From positions 1-35,887 of the forward strand of contig CANFNE010000002.1 of the NCBI GenBank assembly GCA_947448105.1: DNA of 35,887 nucleotides. The letters run 5' to 3'. Positions 7,073 through 15,313 of the stretch are shown piece by piece. Position numbers and translations under genes: made by a program. Position 1 is the first letter of the stretch. The number at the start of each line of letters is the position of its first letter. Source of the stretch: Burkholderiales bacterium. Its GTDB lineage: Bacteria; Pseudomonadota; Gammaproteobacteria; Burkholderiales; Burkholderiaceae_C. The notes beneath the pieces are model-generated. The model made no database searches. It had not been told where the DNA came from and worked only from the letters and a program-made list of their open reading frames with translations.

Positions 7073-7528
7073 TTAGGGTTTGAGCGTGAGGAGCCAGGCG
7101 ATCACATCGGCTTTTTCGCTCGCGCTGCATTCGCGGCCGACCACGTCGTTGCAGTTGCGGCGGAACCACTTCTCGGTTTTTGCGGCGTCGGTAAAGCGTT
7201 CGGGGTTGGCGGCGGGCGCCATGGGCCGGATGGTTTTGCCGGTGCTGGCATGCTTGCCGTCCACCGTGGGTTTGGCCGTGTGGCAAGAGGAACAAGACCA
7301 GTCGTGCCCGAGCTTGGAGGTGAAGAACTCTTGGCCGCGCGCGGGCTGCGGCGTTTGACCCGACTGCACGGCGTAGCTTGCGAGTTGCTCGGTAGCGTTG
7401 AGCGCATGCGCGGGCAGCGCGACGGCGCCTGCGGCCAAGGCCAAAGCGGCAGCGCCCCGCGCAACAAGCCCACGACGCCCTGGTGGCCAAGAGGCGGTCA
7501 AAGAAAACGCAAAGGGGAAAAGTGGCAT
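7073..7528 (-). CDS. SHP-type oxygen-binding monohaem cytochrome c (DUF1924 family)
   Basis: A 151-residue periplasmic haem protein. The N-terminus (to about residue 43, AHA|L) is a long signal sequence with an arginine pair. The mature part has one haem site CSSCH (79-83). Near the C-terminus RRNCNDVVGREC (123-134) closely matches the segment of Rhodobacter sphaeroides SHP that carries the asparagine haem ligand (N125 here, Asn88 there) and the adjacent disulphide (C126-C134 here). SHP binds O2 and NO when reduced, with the Asn ligand swinging away; its physiological role is unsettled. The ATG at 7528 has an ideal AAGGAG. It is the first gene of the operon with DHC and cytochrome b, the same partners as in Rhodobacter. 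Confidence 0.87.
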   Translation of the reverse strand: MPLFPFAFSLTASWPPGRRGLVARGAAALALAAGAVALPAHALNATEQLASYAVQSGQTPQPARGQEFFTSKLGHDWSCSSCHTAKPTVDGKHASTGKTIRPMAPAANPERFTDAAKTEKWFRRNCNDVVGRECSASEKADVIAWLLTLKP

Positions 7529-7601
7529 AGAGGCTCCTTGGTGTGCATGGTGGCATACGCAGATTAAGGACATGTAAAGCCCTTCGCCACCCCAAAAAGC
7601 A

Positions 7602-7643
7602 AACAAGGGTGCGAAATGCACGCATGCACTTCGCACCCTTGTT
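7602..7643 (-). terminator. Strong rho-independent terminator of the liv operon
   Basis: A perfect 14-bp stem, 7602-7615 with 7630-7643 (AACAAGGGTGCGAA and its complement), continues after one mismatch by TGCA/TGCA to a 4-nt loop. It begins about 38 nt after the livF stop; on the minus strand it is followed by TTTGCTTTTTGG, a U-rich run. It separates the liv operon from the SHP operon promoter. Confidence 0.8.
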
Positions 7644-7680
7644 GGGCCAAAACACCGCCTTTGGGCGGCGCTGGTCGGGC

Positions 7681-8403
7681 TTAGTGGCCGCCGCCCAAGT
7701 AAGCCGCCTTGACCGCCGGGTCGTCTTGCAACTTGGACGCTTCGCCATGCACCGAGATGCGGCCGTTTTCCAGCACGTAGCCGTAGTCCGCCACTTTCAG
7801 GGCGGCGGCGGCAAATTGCTCCACCAGCAGCATGGTCACACCGCGCGACTTGAGGTCGCTGATGATGCGAAACACTTCTTCCACCAGGATAGGCGCCAGA
7901 CCCATGGAGGGCTCGTCAAGCAAGACGATCTCGGGGTTGAGCATCACCGCTCGGGCCATGGCCAGCATTTGCTGCTCGCCACCGGACAAGGTGCCTGCGA
8001 GCTGGTTGCGGCGCTCTTTGAGGCGGGGGAAGAGCTCCATGGCGCGTTCCAGATCGCCCTGCACGTCGCCTTTGGGGCGGCTGCCGGTCAGGCGCGGAAA
8101 AGCGCCCAAGATCAGGTTGTCGGTCACGGACATGGTGGCAAACACGCGCCGGCCTTCGGGCGAATGCGCCAGGCCCAGCTTGGCGATGGTGTACGACTCC
8201 ATGCCGTCGGTGCGTGTGCCGTTCAGCGTGATCTGGCCTGCGGTGGGCGCGATCATGCCGGAGATGGCGCGCATGGTAGTGGTTTTGCCAGCGCCATTGG
8301 AGCCGATCAGTGTGACCACTTTGCCCTTGGGCACTTCCATGGAAATGCCGTGCAAGACTTGCACTTTGCCGTAACCGGCTTCTAGGTTTTTAATACTCAA
8401 CAT
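7681..8403 (-). CDS. livF: Branched-chain amino acid ABC transporter ATP-binding protein LivF
   Basis: A 240-residue ABC ATPase that powers uptake of branched-chain or related amino acids at the inner membrane. Walker A GSNGAGKTT, the signature LSGGEQQM and Walker B VLLDEPSMGL are all present, followed by the H-loop region. The N-terminus MLSIKNLEAGYGKVQVLHG and the short length are typical of LivF rather than LivG. I chose the ATG at 8403, which starts the conserved strand, over upstream codons. It is the last gene of the liv operon, 19 nt after the livM-G fusion, and is followed by the strong stem-loop at 7602-7643. Confidence 0.94.
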   Translation of the reverse strand: MLSIKNLEAGYGKVQVLHGISMEVPKGKVVTLIGSNGAGKTTTMRAISGMIAPTAGQITLNGTRTDGMESYTIAKLGLAHSPEGRRVFATMSVTDNLILGAFPRLTGSRPKGDVQGDLERAMELFPRLKERRNQLAGTLSGGEQQMLAMARAVMLNPEIVLLDEPSMGLAPILVEEVFRIISDLKSRGVTMLLVEQFAAAALKVADYGYVLENGRISVHGEASKLQDDPAVKAAYLGGGH

Positions 8404-8422
8404 ATGCGGTTGTCCTGTACGT

Positions 8423-10354
8423 TCAAGCGGCTGGAGCGCCCAGATAGGCCTCAATCACTTTTTCATCGGCCTGTACGTCGGCGGGCTTGCCCTCGGCAAT
8501 CTTTTGTCCGAAGTCGAGCACCGACACGTTGTCGCAAATGCTCATCACCACGTCCATGTGGTGCTCGATCAGGATCACGGTGATGCCGTGGTCGCGGATC
8601 TTGCGGATGATGGTAATTAGCTCTTTGATGTCGGGCGCGGTCAGGCCAGCGGCGGGCTCGTCGAGCAGCAAGAGTTGCGGATCGAGCGCCAGGGCGCGGG
8701 CAATTTCAAGCAGACGCTGTTTACCGTATGGCAGATTGCGCGCTTCTTCACCGGCCAGGTCGCCCAGACCCACAAAGTGCAGCAAGCCCATGCCGCGCTC
8801 AATGCCCGCCTGGTCTTCGCGCTTGTAGCGTGGCGTGTGCAAGGCCACGTCGATGAGATTGCTCTCAAACGTGTGGTGCAAACCGACCTGCACGTTTTGC
8901 AGCGCGGTCATCTCGCCAAAGAGCTGCACGTTCTGGAAGGTGCGCGCAATGCCGGACAAAGCGATGTCAGAAGAGGTACGTCCTACCACAGCGCTTCCGG
9001 CGAATTGGATGTCGCCAGCCGTGGGCACGTAAATGCCGGTCAGCACGTTCATCATCGTGCTCTTGCCTGAGCCATTGGGGCCGATCAGGCCGTGGATGGT
9101 GCCGCGCTGGATGCGCAGGTCGACGTTGTTGAGCGCCTTCAAGCCACCAAACTGCATCAGCACGCCCTTGGCCACCAGCAGGTCGCTGCCAGCGGCGCTG
9201 TGCGCTGCGTTGGAGGCCACGGTGATCGCGTCCTTGCCCAAGTCCAGGCCCTGGTAGTCGCCACCGAGCGCGGCGCGGCGGAAGAACAGCTTGCGGAAAA
9301 ATCCGACGATGCCGTCCTGCAAGTAATACACCACGAACAAAATCATCAAACCGAAGATGGACAAACGCCAGTCGGTGATGGACTGCAACCAGAACGAAAA
9401 CGCCGCCAGTGCGATCGTGCCCAGCACCGGAATAGCCATGGCGCGCGGTGTGGTCGTCTTTTTGACCACGCCAATCGCAGCGCCCACCAGCATCAGCACC
9501 GCCAATGTGGAAGACACCTGGCGGAACATCTCGAGGTCGTCGAGCAGCTTGGGCAAGATCACGATGATGGCTGCGCCCAGCAAGGAGCCCGTGCGCGATT
9601 TGCGTCCCCCCATGATCACGGCCAACAGGAACAAGACCGTCAACTCAAAGTTGTAGGTATTGGGCGAGATATATTGCTCGGAATACGCGTACAAGCAACC
9701 CGCCAGTCCGGCAAAACCGGCGCTGATCACGAAGGCATAGACCTTGTAGCGGTACACCGACACGCCCATGCAATCCGACGCCACGGGGCTGCCGCGCAGC
9801 GCTTCAAACGCCCGTCCAAGTTGCGATTTCAAGACGCGGTCCACCACCACCAGGGACAGCACCATCAGAGCAAACACCATCCAGTAAAAGCCGTGCTCGT
9901 CGAGCTTGGCGCCAAACAAGTCGGGCTTGGGCACTTTGATGCCCAAGGGGCCTTCGGTCAGGAAATCCATCTCGTTGATCAGAATCTGGATGATGGTGCC
10001 AAAGGCCAAAGTCACCATCGCCAGATAAGGGCCCGTCACGCGCAGTGCGGGCAGCGCCAACAGCGCGCCAAAGCCAGCGGTCACGCCAATGCTGGCGGGG
10101 ATGATGAGCCACAGGGGCGCGCCCAACTTGAAGAACATGACACCGGCGGTATACGAGCCCACGCCAAACAAGCCAGCATGGCCAAGCGACACCTGGCCGG
10201 TGTAACCCACCACGATGTCCAGACCGAACAGCAGGATGGCGTAAATCATGATCGTGCCGATCATGTGGATGTAATACGGATTGCTGAGGTACAGCGGCGC
10301 CGCACCCAAGAGCGCGAGAGCGACCAGGGCTACGGAAAAAGACTTGCGGTTCAT
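8423..10354 (-). CDS. livMG: Fused branched-chain amino acid permease and ATPase (LivM-LivG)
   Basis: A single 643-residue chain. Residues 1 to about 365 are a LivM permease with roughly 10 helices, including the GYTGQVSLGHAGLFGVGSY signature and GGRKSRTGSLLGA near the coupling region. Residues about 390-643 are a LivG ATPase with Walker A GPNGSGKST (about 425-433), Walker B LLLLDEPAAGL and the LivG-type TAPDIKEL segment. The fusion is common in Burkholderiales. The frame is continuous across the junction. Start: ATG at 10354, two bases after the livH stop; an in-frame TTG at 10360 overlaps that stop as TTGA and is a possible alternative. It supplies one membrane half and one ATPase half of the transporter. 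Confidence 0.92.
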   Translation of the reverse strand: MNRKSFSVALVALALLGAAPLYLSNPYYIHMIGTIMIYAILLFGLDIVVGYTGQVSLGHAGLFGVGSYTAGVMFFKLGAPLWLIIPASIGVTAGFGALLALPALRVTGPYLAMVTLAFGTIIQILINEMDFLTEGPLGIKVPKPDLFGAKLDEHGFYWMVFALMVLSLVVVDRVLKSQLGRAFEALRGSPVASDCMGVSVYRYKVYAFVISAGFAGLAGCLYAYSEQYISPNTYNFELTVLFLLAVIMGGRKSRTGSLLGAAIIVILPKLLDDLEMFRQVSSTLAVLMLVGAAIGVVKKTTTPRAMAIPVLGTIALAAFSFWLQSITDWRLSIFGLMILFVVYYLQDGIVGFFRKLFFRRAALGGDYQGLDLGKDAITVASNAAHSAAGSDLLVAKGVLMQFGGLKALNNVDLRIQRGTIHGLIGPNGSGKSTMMNVLTGIYVPTAGDIQFAGSAVVGRTSSDIALSGIARTFQNVQLFGEMTALQNVQVGLHHTFESNLIDVALHTPRYKREDQAGIERGMGLLHFVGLGDLAGEEARNLPYGKQRLLEIARALALDPQLLLLDEPAAGLTAPDIKELITIIRKIRDHGITVILIEHHMDVVMSICDNVSVLDFGQKIAEGKPADVQADEKVIEAYLGAPAA

Positions 10355-10356
10355 CT

Positions 10357-11232
10357 TCAAACTTTCTTGATGGCGGTTTTGCCAAACAGACCGGCGGGCT
10401 TGAATGCCAGCACCAGCAACAACAGCACCAGACCGGGTACATCTTTGTAGCCGGTGGACAAATAAAAGCCTGTGGTCGTCTCAGCCACGCCCAAAATAAT
10501 GCCGCCCACAATAATGCCCAAACCGCTTGTCAGGCCGCCAATAATGGCCACGGCAAAGGCTTTGAGGCCCAGTACAGCGCCCATGGTGGCGCCGGTGAGC
10601 GTGAGCGGCGCAATCAGTGCGCCAGCAAAGGCGGCCGTCGCCGAGGACAATGCGTAGGAAAACGTAATCACCAGGCCGGTGTTAATGCCCATCAGCTTGG
10701 CCGCGTCGCGGTCGTTGAAAGTGGCCACCACGGCCTTGCCGTAAATCGTCTTGCGGTTGAAAAACTCCACCGCCAGCATCATGGCCACCGCGCCGAACAC
10801 CACCAGAATTTCCATCGGAAGCACATTGGCGCCCAGCACTTTCATGGGTGCTTCGGGCAAGGGCGAGGGAAACTTCAGGTCGTCGCGGCCCCAGATGTTC
10901 TCTGCCACGTTCTTGAAAATGATGCCCAGCGCAATGGTGGACATGATCCAACCAAACTCGCTTTTGATCTTGATGGCCGGTTGCACACCAATGCGCTCCA
11001 CCACCGAACCTTGCACCATGCCAAACACAATCACCAGGGGCAGCATGACCCAGTAGTTGACGCCCTTATTGACCAGAGTCAGACCGACCATGGCGCCCAG
11101 CATCAGCGCGTCGCCCTGGCCAAAGTTCAGCGTGTCCGAGGTCTGGAACGTGAGCTGGTAACCAAACGCGATCACCGCGTAAATCATGCCCAGCGCAATT
11201 CCGCTGTAGACCAGTTGAAGCAGGATATCCAT
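10357..11232 (-). CDS. livH: Branched-chain amino acid ABC transporter permease LivH
   Basis: A 291-residue integral membrane protein with about eight helices. It begins MDILLQLVYSGIALGMIYAVIA and contains the LivH hallmark TLNFGQGDALMLGAM (about 34-48). The second family motif, AFAVAIIGGLTSGLGIIVGG, lies near residues 225-244. It forms the inner-membrane channel with the LivM half of the fusion protein. It is preceded by livJ with a 139-nt gap containing a stem-loop, and its stop is separated by 2 nt from the fusion gene, indicating co-translation. Confidence 0.94.
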   Translation of the reverse strand: MDILLQLVYSGIALGMIYAVIAFGYQLTFQTSDTLNFGQGDALMLGAMVGLTLVNKGVNYWVMLPLVIVFGMVQGSVVERIGVQPAIKIKSEFGWIMSTIALGIIFKNVAENIWGRDDLKFPSPLPEAPMKVLGANVLPMEILVVFGAVAMMLAVEFFNRKTIYGKAVVATFNDRDAAKLMGINTGLVITFSYALSSATAAFAGALIAPLTLTGATMGAVLGLKAFAVAIIGGLTSGLGIIVGGIILGVAETTTGFYLSTGYKDVPGLVLLLLVLAFKPAGLFGKTAIKKV

Positions 11233-11308
11233 AAATTAATTCCACCCAAAAATCGAAGCATTCACCCCTCGCACCAGAGGCCCGTGGCGACGACTGCCGC
11301 CTATGAAA

Positions 11309-11342
11309 GAAACTCGCCAGCCCAAACAGGCTGGCGAGTTTC
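11309..11342 (-). terminator. Stem-loop between livJ and livH (partial terminator or mRNA-stabilising hairpin)
   Basis: Perfect 14-bp inverted repeat GAAACTCGCCAGCC (11309-11322) / complement (11329-11342) around a 6-nt loop, 29 nt after the livJ stop and 76 nt before the livH start. On the minus strand TTTC lies at the end of the stem and TTTC follows. Such elements often let the binding protein be made in excess over the permease. Confidence 0.7.
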
Positions 11343-11371
11343 AGTGCGCTAACTCAGGGCGCAAGGCCCAT

Positions 11372-12619
11372 TTATTTTTTGACAGCCAGGGCGCCCTTGG
11401 CGTTGACGTCTTTCACGCGAATTTCAGAAGCTTTTTTCTGGTCTTCTTCGTAGGCGTAAACCACTTTTTCGCCCTTGACTTCACCAAACACCGGGATGTT
11501 GGCTGTAATTGCATCGTGGTCCTTGGCGGTGAAGGGCTTGTTGTAAGTCGTCACCACGCCGTCCACAGGTGTCTTCAGATCTTCCAAAGCGGCCTTGATC
11601 TTGGGGCCGTCGGTCGAGTTGGCCTGCTTGATGGCCGCGGCCAGCAAGTAGATGGAGTCGTAACCTTGCGCGGCAGACACAGGCGAATCAATACGTGCGT
11701 TCTTCGGGTTGAAAGTGCGCAGGTAGTTGATGATGAAGGACTGGCGCTTGGGCGTAGTGGGCTGCTGAATAAAGGTTTGCGGCATGCGCGCGCCTTCGCC
11801 GCCAGGGCCGGCGTTGTCAATGAAGTTGGCCATGGACAGGGTCCAGCTACCGATCATGGGGACTTTCCAGCCCAGCTTGGTCATGCCGTTGGCGATTTGC
11901 GCCAGCTCAGGTCCAATCGCGTAGGTCAGCACCACTTCGGCGCCGGCTTCCTTGGCCTTGAGCAGCTGCGCGGTCATGTCCACGTCCTTGATGTTGAACT
12001 TCTCAACGGCCACGGCCTTGATGCCTTTGAGTTCCAGGGCTTTTTCCAGGTCGGAACGACCGAGCTGGCCGTAGTTGGTGGAGTCCGCAAGGATGGCGAC
12101 TTTCTTGAACTTGCGGCGGGTAATCGCCTCTTCCACGATCATGGGCGCCTGGATGCTGTCGTGCGCTGCATTGCGGAAGATGTAGTTCTCGGGTTGGTCG
12201 TCAAACTGGTGCGTGATGATGGAGCCGGTCGCCACGTTGTTCATGACCGGGATCTTGGCTTCTTGGTAGAAGCGTTGCGAAGCGAGGGCCACGCCGGTGT
12301 TGATGAAGCCCACGGTGGCGGTAACTTTTTCTTTGTTGATCAGCTCTTGGGCGATTTGCACGCCGCGCTCGTTTTTGGCCTCGTCATCGCGCTCGATGAT
12401 TTGCAGCTGGCGCCCGATCACGCCGCCAGCCTTGTTGATTTCATCGACGGCCAATTTGACGCCGTCACGCATGCTCACACCCATGGAAGAAGAGCCGCCA
12501 GTGAACGGGCCCGACACGCCAATCTTGATGGCTTCGGCTGCAGAAGCCAGGCCGGAATAGGCCACTACGGCAGCGGCAATGGCCACTTGTGAGGCCAGTT
12601 TTGCAAAACGAATTGTCAT
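11372..12619 (-). CDS. livJ: Periplasmic branched-chain amino acid binding protein (LivJ/LivK type)
   Basis: A 415-residue type I periplasmic binding protein. The signal peptide (about 1-27) ends ASA|A; the mature protein opens with IKIGVSGPFTGGSSSMGVSMRDG, the usual fold start. MRDGVKLAVDEINKAGGVIG is the family signature region. It captures amino acids or a related ligand for LivH/LivM-G/F. It is somewhat longer than E. coli LivJ (367), as is common in Betaproteobacteria. The ATG at 12619 has GGAGAC 4-5 nt upstream. It is the first gene of the operon and has a 220-nt promoter region of its own; a stem-loop follows it. The ligand cannot be deduced; nearby genes for beta-alanine and glutarate degradation do not prove a link. 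Confidence 0.9.
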   Translation of the reverse strand: MTIRFAKLASQVAIAAAVVAYSGLASAAEAIKIGVSGPFTGGSSSMGVSMRDGVKLAVDEINKAGGVIGRQLQIIERDDEAKNERGVQIAQELINKEKVTATVGFINTGVALASQRFYQEAKIPVMNNVATGSIITHQFDDQPENYIFRNAAHDSIQAPMIVEEAITRRKFKKVAILADSTNYGQLGRSDLEKALELKGIKAVAVEKFNIKDVDMTAQLLKAKEAGAEVVLTYAIGPELAQIANGMTKLGWKVPMIGSWTLSMANFIDNAGPGGEGARMPQTFIQQPTTPKRQSFIINYLRTFNPKNARIDSPVSAAQGYDSIYLLAAAIKQANSTDGPKIKAALEDLKTPVDGVVTTYNKPFTAKDHDAITANIPVFGEVKGEKVVYAYEEDQKKASEIRVKDVNAKGALAVKK

Positions 12620-12841
12620 GGTGTCTCCAGTTAAAAATGTGGGGGTCTGTCGCGACGCTTTACGGCGCAGCGGGATCAGCCAATAAAGAAGTCCTCGGCG
12701 CTCCCTTAGGTGGGCTAATCTAATCGAAAGTCACTTACACAGACTTACGGACAAACCCGTGGGTGGCGCATTATCGGGGTCTCGCCCTGATGAATTTTCA
12801 TTGTCCAGATCAAAAATTTTCAATGGCACCGAAATAGCGCG
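12620..12841 (-). promoter_or_regulatory. livJ upstream region
   Basis: 222 nt without a gene. It contains the livJ Shine-Dalgarno (GGAGAC), a near-repeat of the element CACTTAC/GACTTAC around 12732-12749, and an AT-rich stretch near 12785-12826 with ATTTTCA twice. No specific promoter or riboswitch could be assigned. Confidence 0.35.
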
Positions 12842-12867
12842 AAAACCAAGGGTTAACCCTTGGTTTT
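12842..12867 (-). terminator. Terminator of radA (bidirectional hairpin)
   Basis: Perfect 11-bp palindrome AAAACCAAGGG (12842-12852) / CCCTTGGTTTT (12857-12867), loop TTAA, 11 nt beyond the radA stop. It has T-rich ends on both strands (TTTTTT on plus, TTTT on minus), so it can end transcription in either direction. Confidence 0.8.
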
Positions 12868-12878
12868 TTGCCGATGTG

Positions 12879-14249
12879 TCAACCCAAGCCGCGCACGATC
12901 CCCATCGCTTCCTCGACCCGCTCCACTGCGTGGATGGTCATGCCTTCGATCGGCTTTTTGGGTGCGTTGGCCTTGGGCACCACGGCCACGGTAAAGCCGA
13001 GTTTGGCCGCTTCTTTGAGCCGCTCCTGACCGCGCGGCGCCGGGCGCACCTCACCCGCCAGCCCCACTTCGCCAAAGGCCAGAAACCCTTTGGGCAGCGG
13101 TTTGCCACGCAGCGAGGAAGTAATGGCCAGCATCACCGCCAAATCGGCGGCAGGTTCGCCAATGCGCACGCCACCCACCGCGTTGATAAACACGTCCTGG
13201 TCCATGCAGGCCACACCGGCATGGCGGTGCAATACCGCCAGCAACATGGCCAGCCGGTCTTTGTCCAGGCCTACGCTCAGGCGCCGCGGGCTGGGGCCAC
13301 CGCTGTCTACCAGCGCCTGTATTTCTACCAAGAGCGGGCGCGTGCCTTCGAGCGTCACCATCACACAGCTGCCGGGCACCGGCTCGGCGTGCTGGCTCAG
13401 AAAAATGGCGCTGGGGTTGGAGACGCCCTTCAAACCCTTCTCGGTCATAGCAAACACGCCAATTTCGTTGACAGCGCCAAAACGGTTCTTGATAGCGCGC
13501 ACCAGGCGGAACTGGCTGTGCGTGTCGCCCTCAAAGTAGAGCACCGTGTCCACCATGTGCTCCAGCACGCGCGGTCCGGCCAGCGCGCCTTCTTTGGTCA
13601 CGTGGCCGACGAGCACGATGCACACGCCGCTGGCCTTGGCCGCGCGCGTGAGGTGCGCCGCGCATTCGCGCACCTGTGCCACCGACCCCGGCGCGCTGGT
13701 GAGTTGGTCCGAATACACGGTCTGGATGGAATCAATCACCGCCACGTCGGGCTGCTGATCGGCCAGCGTGGCCAGGATTTTCTCCAGTCCAATCTCAGGC
13801 AGCACCCGCACTTGCGAGCCGTCGAGCCCCAAGCGGCGCGCGCGCAGCGCAACTTGGGCGCCGCTTTCTTCGCCGGTGACGTACAGGGTTTTTTTGCCGC
13901 TGCGTTGCAGCGAATCAAGCGCCTGCAGCAGCAAAGTCGATTTACCAATGCCCGGGTCGCCACCAATGAGCACCACCCCGCCTTCAACGATGCCGCCACC
14001 CAGCACCCGGTCGAGTTCGGCGTGGCCCGTGGCCGTGCGTTCAAAGTCGCTGGCCTCGATATCGGACAGCACCGCCACCTCCGCCGTTTTAGCGAGCGAT
14101 GCAAAGCGGTTTTTGACCGCGCTCTCAGCGGCCTGGGGCAAGGACTCGATCAGGGTATTCCAGGCATTGCAGCTCGGGCACTTGCCCAGCCACTTGGGGC
14201 TGGAGCCTCCGCAATCGGAACAGGTAAAAACAGTTTTTTCTTTGGCCAT
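12879..14249 (-). CDS. radA: DNA repair protein RadA
   Basis: A 456-residue DNA helicase-like ATPase that promotes branch migration in recombinational repair. The N-terminal C4 zinc finger is C10-x2-C13 ... C24-x2-C27. The RecA-like ATPase has Walker A GDPGIGKS (97-104) and the RadA-specific KNRFG motif (254-258). The C-terminal part is the Lon-protease-like domain. Length matches the family (450-460). No Shine-Dalgarno precedes the ATG at 14249; a TAATAT (complement of 14255-14260) just upstream could be a -10 element, which would give an almost leaderless mRNA (inference). A LexA-type box sits immediately upstream. It stands alone between terminator 12842-12867 and the divergent lipoprotein gene. 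Confidence 0.96.
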   Translation of the reverse strand: MAKEKTVFTCSDCGGSSPKWLGKCPSCNAWNTLIESLPQAAESAVKNRFASLAKTAEVAVLSDIEASDFERTATGHAELDRVLGGGIVEGGVVLIGGDPGIGKSTLLLQALDSLQRSGKKTLYVTGEESGAQVALRARRLGLDGSQVRVLPEIGLEKILATLADQQPDVAVIDSIQTVYSDQLTSAPGSVAQVRECAAHLTRAAKASGVCIVLVGHVTKEGALAGPRVLEHMVDTVLYFEGDTHSQFRLVRAIKNRFGAVNEIGVFAMTEKGLKGVSNPSAIFLSQHAEPVPGSCVMVTLEGTRPLLVEIQALVDSGGPSPRRLSVGLDKDRLAMLLAVLHRHAGVACMDQDVFINAVGGVRIGEPAADLAVMLAITSSLRGKPLPKGFLAFGEVGLAGEVRPAPRGQERLKEAAKLGFTVAVVPKANAPKKPIEGMTIHAVERVEEAMGIVRGLG

Positions 14250-14260
14250 ACCGAATATTA

Positions 14261-14276
14261 CTGTATGAAATCACAG
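14261..14276 (-). promoter_or_regulatory. Putative LexA (SOS) box upstream of radA
   Basis: CTGT (14261-14264), eight bases, ACAG (14273-14276): an exact CTGT-N8-ACAG match to the LexA consensus of Beta- and Gammaproteobacteria, with flanking TA on the left and an AT-rich core. It ends 12 nt before the radA start codon and would fill the spacer between -35 and the TAATAT -10 candidate, the classic repressing position. Confidence 0.6.
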
Positions 14277-14441
14277 ATATGTGCGCGCCGGAAGACGAGC
14301 GGCTGATGGCGCTGCGGCATGCGGAAGCTATTGCTTAAAAAACCAAAAGTTGTAAATTATTCATTTCATTGGACTTTTATGTCCTTCAATTGCGGGAATT
14401 GGTGAATACGGTTGTCACATCGCGCCCCTAAGCTCGCGGCC

Positions 14442-15224
14442 ATGTCTGTTCGCACTCCCCAGAGCTCGCCGTGCGCATGGCGGCTGTTGCTCGCGTTTGC
14501 GGGCCTGGTCGCCACACTACTGGCGGGCTGCGCCGCGCCGCAGGCCCCAGTGACCGCCACGCGGGCGCCAAGCCAAGGCGCTATGCGCTGGAGCACGCCC
14601 CAGCAGGCCGCCTGGCAAGAGATTCAGCTGCCCGGCAAAACGCCCACCGTGTACCGCCTTGACGACCATGCGCCCAGCGGCGCACGGGGCCAGCAGCTCG
14701 CGCTCAAGGCCGACGCCCAGTCGTCGGCCAGCATGCTGCGCGCGCCGGTGCGTATTGAACCCGAGGCGCTTGGGCAGGTCGACTTTTCCTGGTTGGTACC
14801 CCAGCTCATCGCCAACGCCGACATGGCCCAGCGCGATCTGGACGACTCGCCAGTGCGCCTGATCCTGGCTTTTGAGGGCGACCGCAGCAAGTTTTCCGCC
14901 AAAGACGCCATGGTCAACGAACTCGCGCGGCTGCTCACCGGCGAGGAAATGCCCTACGCCACCCTGATGTACGTTTGGTGCAACCAGCGTCCCGTGGGCA
15001 GCGTCATCCACAGCCCGCGCACCGACCGCATCCGCAAAATCGTGGTGGAGTCGGGGGCCCAGGGTCTCAAGCAGTGGCGCAACTACGAGCGCGACATCCG
15101 GGCCGACTACCTGCGCGCCTTTGGCGAGGCGCCCGGCGCGCTGGTGGCCATTGGCCTGATGAGCGACAGCGACAACACCCACAGCAATGCTGTGGCTTGG
15201 TACGGCCCGATCGCCCTGCGCTGA
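14442..15224 (+). CDS. DUF3047-like outer-membrane lipoprotein
   Basis: A 260-residue protein with a lipoprotein signal: basic N-terminus, hydrophobic core and lipobox LLAGC with the lipidated cysteine at C30. The rest resembles DUF3047 proteins. It has a beta-rich region with [21 protein letters not shown] (about 111-131), then [37 protein letters not shown] and a terminal [15 protein letters not shown]. The family's biochemical role is unknown. I chose the ATG at 14442 because it opens the lipoprotein signal; the upstream TTG at 14412 adds ten polar residues. It is preceded by an AT-rich region (about 14335-14400) that could hold its promoter, and gcdH follows 89 nt downstream. Confidence 0.78.
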   Translation: MSVRTPQSSPCAWRLLLAFAGLVATLLAGCAAPQAPVTATRAPSQGAMRWSTPQQAAWQEIQLPGKTPTVYRLDDHAPSGARGQQLALKADAQSSASMLRAPVRIEPEALGQVDFSWLVPQLIANADMAQRDLDDSPVRLILAFEGDRSKFSAKDAMVNELARLLTGEEMPYATLMYVWCNQRPVGSVIHSPRTDRIRKIVVESGAQGLKQWRNYERDIRADYLRAFGEAPGALVAIGLMSDSDNTHSNAVAWYGPIALR

Positions 15225-15313
15225 GCCGCGTGCACGGGAATCTGCCCCGGGATGCGAGCCGCCCGGGCCCAAGGGCTACCATTGGGGTTTACTGCAATCT
15301 GGAGACCCGCCCC

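Noticed and set aside
9092-10450. Long plus-strand ORF opposite the livM-livG gene; similar ones opposite livJ (11303-12592), radA (12759-14306), mmsA (22105-23640), bauA (23732-25306) and the CoA-transferase gene (16428-17891, minus)
   Set aside because: Each lies exactly antisense to a gene with clear motifs; the products are His/Gln/Arg/Ala-rich without domains. They result from GC3-rich codons that avoid stops in the complementary frames.
14279-14338. 19-codon ORF beginning MCAPEDERLMALRHAE upstream of the lipoprotein gene
   Set aside because: Overlaps the radA promoter region, has no Shine-Dalgarno, and no signal beyond codon bias.
15244-15267. GC-rich hairpin (CCCGGG repeat) between the lipoprotein and gcdH genes as a terminator
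   Set aside because: Only 6 bp of perfect stem, loop of 10, and no T-run on either side; gcdH could still be transcribed through it.
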